Shown here: positions 60,277 to 64,000 of the stretch, piece after piece | How positions within the stretch are numbered: the stretch's first letter is position 1 | How the letters are laid out: every line of letters starts with the position of its first letter | Assembly (NCBI RefSeq): GCF_006438925.1 | Contig: NZ_RCZA01000014.1 | Span: forward strand, 99,084 to 163,083 | Reading direction: 5' to 3' | Length of the DNA: 64,000 nucleotides | Origin: Pseudomonas mandelii | GTDB lineage: Bacteria > Pseudomonadota > Gammaproteobacteria > Pseudomonadales > Pseudomonadaceae | The notes under the pieces: model-generated | Told to the model about the DNA's origin: nothing | The model's database searches: none | The model's input: the letters and a program-made list of their open reading frames with translations, nothing else | Translations under genes and position numbers: made by a program

Positions 60277-62478
60277 ATGACAGATCTCTTGGATTTTGAG
60301 GCTTGCCTCAATGAAGGTTCTCCTAACGCCATCAATATTGTGGTGTTTTTTAATGGGCCTGACCGGATAACTCCCGAGCAAATCACGTATGCATTGCAGG
60401 TACAGCTTCAAAAGTATGTCCTTCCAGATCATGTTTTGTTTCTGACGCCTGATATCTTCCGGGGGCAGGTCAAGGATGAGCTAAAAAAGGACAGCTCGGA
60501 TATCTCTATAGCCCTGCAGCGCAAAGGCCAATCATCCAATGTCAAGTATGGGTTTGGTTTTTTTAGTCATGATGGACGACTTTCAAGCCACGAAATATAT
60601 GAAGGCACTGACAAAGACCTAAGCAAGCGGATCATCAACTCCTTCGATTATATTTTGGATGCCGGCCTGAAGTGTTTGGCAAAAAAATGCAATGTGCTAG
60701 AGAGGGCGCCATCCGGCTTTTTATTTTCAAAGCCATCGTCCCGCGCGGCGAACTATTTCATAAGGGCAGATGCTTTATTGGCAGAGGCCGCCAACTCTCA
60801 TTTCATTGCACTGGCGTGCCTAAAACATGTAGCCCCCGCGGAGCTTTCCACAGCCCCAAAGGTAATATACATAGACACGATTTCGTTTCTCCCTGTCGCT
60901 TTGTCGATAAAGCTATTACTGAACACTTTTGGCAAAAATAGCCCTCTTGCCATTCGGTCATTCAAATCATATGAAGGTATGTCGGGATGCGCTCCTTCGG
61001 GCAGCGTTGCGCTCTGCCTGATCTCGGCATCAACCAATTGCGGCCTCGCGCAGAAATGGTACGAAGAGAATGGTTTCGATGCCTCAAAAATAATCACCAT
61101 CCTGTCATTTCTGAAGAAGTCGCCATACTGCTCAATCGTTTTACCCTTGGAGAAACCCCATGATTTCAGCACCAGCGACGGTTCAGACCCTCGGCCATTG
61201 ATCAGAATTCAAGGTGAGCGTTTCGTAGCACAGCATTCCGAGACAAAATTTCTAAACATCTCTGTCAAACATGCTCATGATAAGTTGCAAGAACGGTTTG
61301 AAAAATTTGTCGGCAAAGGTTTTTTTGGATGCTATGGCCAAGGCGTAACTGGCAATCGAAGAACTGTTTGGGCAGACAGGGCAAAGCTGGCAGCAGACGA
61401 AGAGTTTCAGAAGTGGCTCAGTGATTGCGTCATTGAAGAAGTCTCGCTATCGACGAATACCATTATCTATGATGATGACCCCGCTAGCTTGGCAATGGCG
61501 ACGCGTGCCAAGTCGCTATTGGAGGGGTACGGGCTCACGATTCTCCATTTTCTGAGCTTTGACGATCTGGAGAATTTGGAGACATTTGTCGGTGGTGCTC
61601 TGATTTTGGCGGCGGCGGCCGAGAGGGGGTCTCGATTACTGAGCGTGAGCCGACGGTTGAGAAGCAATCAGGAAAGTGGGACACGGGTTTATCTCGTCGG
61701 AGCACTCCTTGGTCGATCGTATGATCAGATTACAGAGCTGTCCTCTAATTTGACCCAGCCACCCAGTGGCGCTAAGCGTTATTCGGTCAAGAGCTATCTG
61801 GAATTCCCTGTCTCAAATCCAATCTGCAATAGCCATTGGGAAGATGAGGATAACCTGTTATCGCGGATTATCAGCCAAAGCTCTCGACCACCGGCTTTCG
61901 TCATCGAGCGAGCCAGTGAGCTAAAGATCACGGGTGATTCTGGTCTCATTGAGTCCGCTTTTTGGCGCTCAAGTCGCACGGGCGACCCAATGAAGATCAC
62001 CAAAGGTTTTGCATTTGTAAATGACAAAACAGATGTGACATCCAGTACCAGCGTTGAGATTTTCCTGACGATAAACTGGGTGCTTCAGAATGCCAGGCAA
62101 TCCGCTAAAGTTGAGGAGGGCAAGAAGTTGGCCTCCATCGAGCTTCAGCAGGTTTTGCTTTCTCCGGAAGTTTTCTCACGCTACGACGATGGTGTGATTC
62201 AGGCCGCCTTTCTTCGGGCAGCTCACCCGGCAGAAATGGATTATAGAGAGCACGAAGGCTACAGCATGGCGATGTCTGACATCATCAAGCGGATAGTCCG
62301 GGGCTATGGGTCTTCACGCGGAGAGGCAGCACTCGAATTCATTGTCGCGCTTTGCATCGGTAAAATTGCTCTCCATTCAAATGTTGCGAGTAAGCTGAAC
62401 GAGTTTATTTGCATTCACATGGAATCGCACCTGAAGGGTATTAATACCTTGTTCACTAAAGATTCAGAGGCTCTTTAG
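60277..62478 (+). CDS. Large partner of the GHKL protein with a phosphoribosyltransferase-like segment
   Basis: 733 residues, starting at the base after the GHKL stop. I do not recognise the whole. Residues about 150-290 (FLFSKPSSRAANYFIRADAL, KVIYIDTISFLPVALSIKLL, VALCLISASTNCGLAQKWYE) are arranged like an orphan phosphoribosyltransferase fold, in which a hydrophobic strand with D-T and a later S-A-S-T-x-x-G-L-A loop would bind a phosphoribosyl group. A second alpha/beta region starts near IIYDDDPASLAMATRAKSLL. GC content is low. The strict adjacency with a GHKL ATPase implies one system. The function (defence by nucleotide or NAD+ chemistry is one idea) is speculative. Confidence 0.65.
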   Translation: MTDLLDFEACLNEGSPNAINIVVFFNGPDRITPEQITYALQVQLQKYVLPDHVLFLTPDIFRGQVKDELKKDSSDISIALQRKGQSSNVKYGFGFFSHDGRLSSHEIYEGTDKDLSKRIINSFDYILDAGLKCLAKKCNVLERAPSGFLFSKPSSRAANYFIRADALLAEAANSHFIALACLKHVAPAELSTAPKVIYIDTISFLPVALSIKLLLNTFGKNSPLAIRSFKSYEGMSGCAPSGSVALCLISASTNCGLAQKWYEENGFDASKIITILSFLKKSPYCSIVLPLEKPHDFSTSDGSDPRPLIRIQGERFVAQHSETKFLNISVKHAHDKLQERFEKFVGKGFFGCYGQGVTGNRRTVWADRAKLAADEEFQKWLSDCVIEEVSLSTNTIIYDDDPASLAMATRAKSLLEGYGLTILHFLSFDDLENLETFVGGALILAAAAERGSRLLSVSRRLRSNQESGTRVYLVGALLGRSYDQITELSSNLTQPPSGAKRYSVKSYLEFPVSNPICNSHWEDEDNLLSRIISQSSRPPAFVIERASELKITGDSGLIESAFWRSSRTGDPMKITKGFAFVNDKTDVTSSTSVEIFLTINWVLQNARQSAKVEEGKKLASIELQQVLLSPEVFSRYDDGVIQAAFLRAAHPAEMDYREHEGYSMAMSDIIKRIVRGYGSSRGEAALEFIVALCIGKIALHSNVASKLNEFICIHMESHLKGINTLFTKDSEAL

Positions 62479-63066
62479 TTTTTTGATAGGCCTTTGCAGT
62501 GGCCGAGTGTTGCTGCTGTAAAGGCCTGGTTTACTTGGAGGTTCCAATGTCGACGACCTAGCCAAGGAGGAAAGATTGATCGCGGTTGCGCAAAACGCAG
62601 CAGCAGCGCTTAACCATATGATGTCCACACCCCCTCCGAAACGTCTTCATGAGCTGACGATCCTGACCTGAGCGTTGTCGAGTGACCACAGCCAGACTGT
62701 CACTGATGATGAACCTCAAGCAAGGCTATGGAGCCCCTATAATCCATAGGTTGTGAGCACGGTGGATGGGGAGAAAGCGCCGAACGACGCGAGGTGGCAG
62801 GAAGCCACGTTGGCGCGGCTTGCCAATGTATGAAGCCACCCCATGTGCTGCGCAGAGCAACATGCATAGGTTTCGGCATGGCGCGATAACTGCTGTCGGC
62901 GCGCACTAGTCTATCGGTATCAGGAAGTCATACTCTACCAGCAAGATTAAGATAAAATTGCAGGTGTTCGCTCTGGGCGCCATGACCAGGATCAAAGGAC
63001 AGCTCTGCGGTAATCGTGCGATCGATGTGCGCTCCTGACTCACCTGCTGGCGCGTTGCGAATTCGA
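62479..63066. other. Intergenic region downstream of the GHKL module
   Basis: Nearly 590 bases. AAGGAGGAAAGATTG near 62564 looks like a start signal for a 32-codon frame (LIAVAQNAAAALNHMMSTPP...) that is open upstream as well; it may be the tail of a broken gene. Nothing else convincing. The stop of the recombinase gene is at 63067. Confidence 0.4.
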
Positions 63067-63703
63067 TCAGGATGCCCCCAAGCGGGCGGGAGCGGCCTTT
63101 GCAGCCAGGCCGCCAAACGATACCCCCGCATCGACATAACGAAGCGCCGATTTCATATCCTTCCAGCCCACATAGCTCATCAGCCCCTTGATGTCCCACC
63201 CATTGGCCGACGCCCAGGTTGCAAAGCCCCGTCGCATCGAGTGCGCGCTATACAGTTCTTCGGGCAGCCCGGCTTCCTTGAAGATCCGGCGCAGCATAGG
63301 AATCAAGCTATGAGGTTGGATGGCCTTGTCCGCCAAATTCCCCCAGCGATCCAGGCGGCGGAAGACAGGCCCCTTCGTGAGGCCTGCTACGGTAATCCAG
63401 TTGATATAGGCTTCGACCGGACACAGCATTGTCAGCGCCGGCGTCTGAAAGGTTGTCCCTTCGTGCAGGCGATCACCCTTGGTGTGAGCCAGGAAAAACG
63501 TGATGCCTTCACCGCTATGGGCTTTGGTGTTTTCCACCGTGAGCCTGGCCAGCTCATCCCCGCGGAACCCACGCCAGAATCCGATCAGCACCATTGCCAC
63601 CGAGCGGCGGTGGCGCAGGAGCGTCTTGTAGTCACCGCGATCGAGCGCGGCGGCGGCTTCTGTTTCCAACCATTTCACGGCCTGTTCGAGATGCGTTAGT
63701 AGG
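63067..63703 (-). pseudogene. Tyrosine recombinase (site-specific integrase) interrupted by an IS66-type element
   Basis: The C-terminal catalytic half of a phage-type integrase reads on the minus strand from the IS edge: GFWRGFRGDELARLT (box I Arg), a beta-hairpin HTKGDRL, SAHSMRRGFATWA (HxxR) and ALRYVDAG with the nucleophile Tyr, ending ARLGAS. All four key residue types are present. The N-terminal, core-binding part is separated by the IS66-type end at 63704, and any upstream part is outside the window. It presumably mobilised the island that includes the GHKL module. A relic of a relative lies at 58336-58530. Confidence 0.85.
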
Positions 63704-64000
63704 TAAGCGACCCATAAACCACACATGGCAAAAAACCGATGTGTGCATTTAGCGCGAGATAGTCGGGGAACAGTTCCACGGCAGCAAGGCTTCGAAGTCT
63801 TCTACCGAAGTAGCTTGTGGCAGGCGTTCAAGTACGTGGCGCAGCCACGTATAGGGCTCTTGGCCGTTGGCTTTGGCAGTTTCGACCAGGCTATAGATCT
63901 GCGCACTGGCCGTCGCGCCCTTGGGCGTGTCGCTGAACATCCAATTTTTGCGACCAATCACAAAGGGTTTTACCGCTCGCTCGGCCTTGTTGTTATCGAT
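63704..64000 (-). mobile_element. IS66-family insertion sequence, one end (partial)
   Basis: GTAAGCGACCCATAAACC at 63704 matches the GTAAGCG start of IS66-family terminal repeats, and the transposase C-terminus begins 45 bases inside. The element continues past the window end. The other end and its 8-base target duplication cannot be seen. Confidence 0.85.
63749..64000 (-). CDS. tnpC: IS66-family transposase TnpC, C-terminal part
   Basis: The frame is open to the window edge, reading DNNKAERAVKPFVIGRKNWMFSDT and ending LLPWNCSPTISR. This is the conserved IS66 transposase C-terminus (the E in N-x-A-E-R-A-x-K-P belongs to the DDE triad, followed by G-R-K-N-W, then S-A-x-I-Y-S-L-V-E-T-A-K-A-N and Y-T-W-L-R-H-V-L). 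It appears intact as far as visible. Confidence 0.95.
   Translation of the reverse strand: MDNNKAERAVKPFVIGRKNWMFSDTPKGATASAQIYSLVETAKANGQEPYTWLRHVLERLPQATSVEDFEALLPWNCSPTISR

Noticed and set aside
1..64000. tRNA or rRNA genes, including an attachment tRNA for the island
   Set aside because: No cloverleaf-compatible sequence or rRNA signature was noticed by eye; a covariance-model scan would be decisive.

Overview
The window reads as a fluorescent-group Pseudomonas chromosome. The supports are high-GC coding DNA, the characteristic REP palindromes (GTGGGAGCGAGC...), and close relatives of the P. syringae alginate epimerase PsmE, NahR/NahG, WrbA and MvaT. It divides into a core-like half (1 to about 36.4 kb) and a mobile, defence-rich half (about 36.5 to 64 kb). 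I saw no tRNA, rRNA or CRISPR.

Surface and exopolysaccharide region, 1-23.3 kb. The tail of a type I secretion ABC transporter, a HlyD-type adaptor and a TolC-type channel run forward. A six-unit REP array follows, then, on the other strand, a 1,871-residue secreted alginate-modifying enzyme: an AlgE-type mannuronan C5-epimerase module, RTX repeats, two cadherin-like Ig domains and an internal SGNH acetylhydrolase. The three transport genes are the obvious exporter for it. A CHASE4-PAS-GGDEF-EAL protein separates it from a tight seven-gene minus-strand operon. In transcription order this is wecB, a BcsB-like gene, nfrB, nfrA, an AlgF-like gene, an AlgJ/AlgX-like SGNH gene and a possible glycosidase-like gene. 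It looks like a c-di-GMP-controlled machine for an amino-sugar (probably ManNAc-based) exopolysaccharide with alginate-style O-acetylation parts added.

Aromatic metabolism, 24-36.4 kb. wrbA and a thymidylate-kinase-like gene are followed by a nahR-type regulator, an aromatic-acid MFS transporter and a salicylate-hydroxylase-type gene with an apparent NahR box. Then come a nitroreductase, a quinol-monooxygenase-type (ABM) gene, a tautomerase and a LysR gene. A GntR regulator, an MFS transporter and an amidohydrolase form a second catabolic set. Gene relics (NahG, alcohol dehydrogenase, LysR) show past rearrangement.

Mobile and defence region, 36.5-64 kb. A Tn7/Tn5053-like transposition module (unknown gene, tniA, tniB, and a TniQ fused to a degenerate AAA domain) starts with three direct repeats that look like transposase binding sites. 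Beyond it lie two MvaT-like dimerisation-domain proteins without a DNA-binding domain, two HTH regulators, a short membrane NACHT-type NTPase, a pair of dynamin-like proteins carrying three GTPase domains, a McrB/DUF2357-nuclease pair, a truncated RES-type gene, a relic integrase, and a GHKL-ATPase/phosphoribosyltransferase-like pair. The end is a tyrosine recombinase gene cut by an IS66-family element that runs off the window. The dynamin pair, the GHKL pair and the AAA-TniQ fusion are the best candidates for little-described systems.
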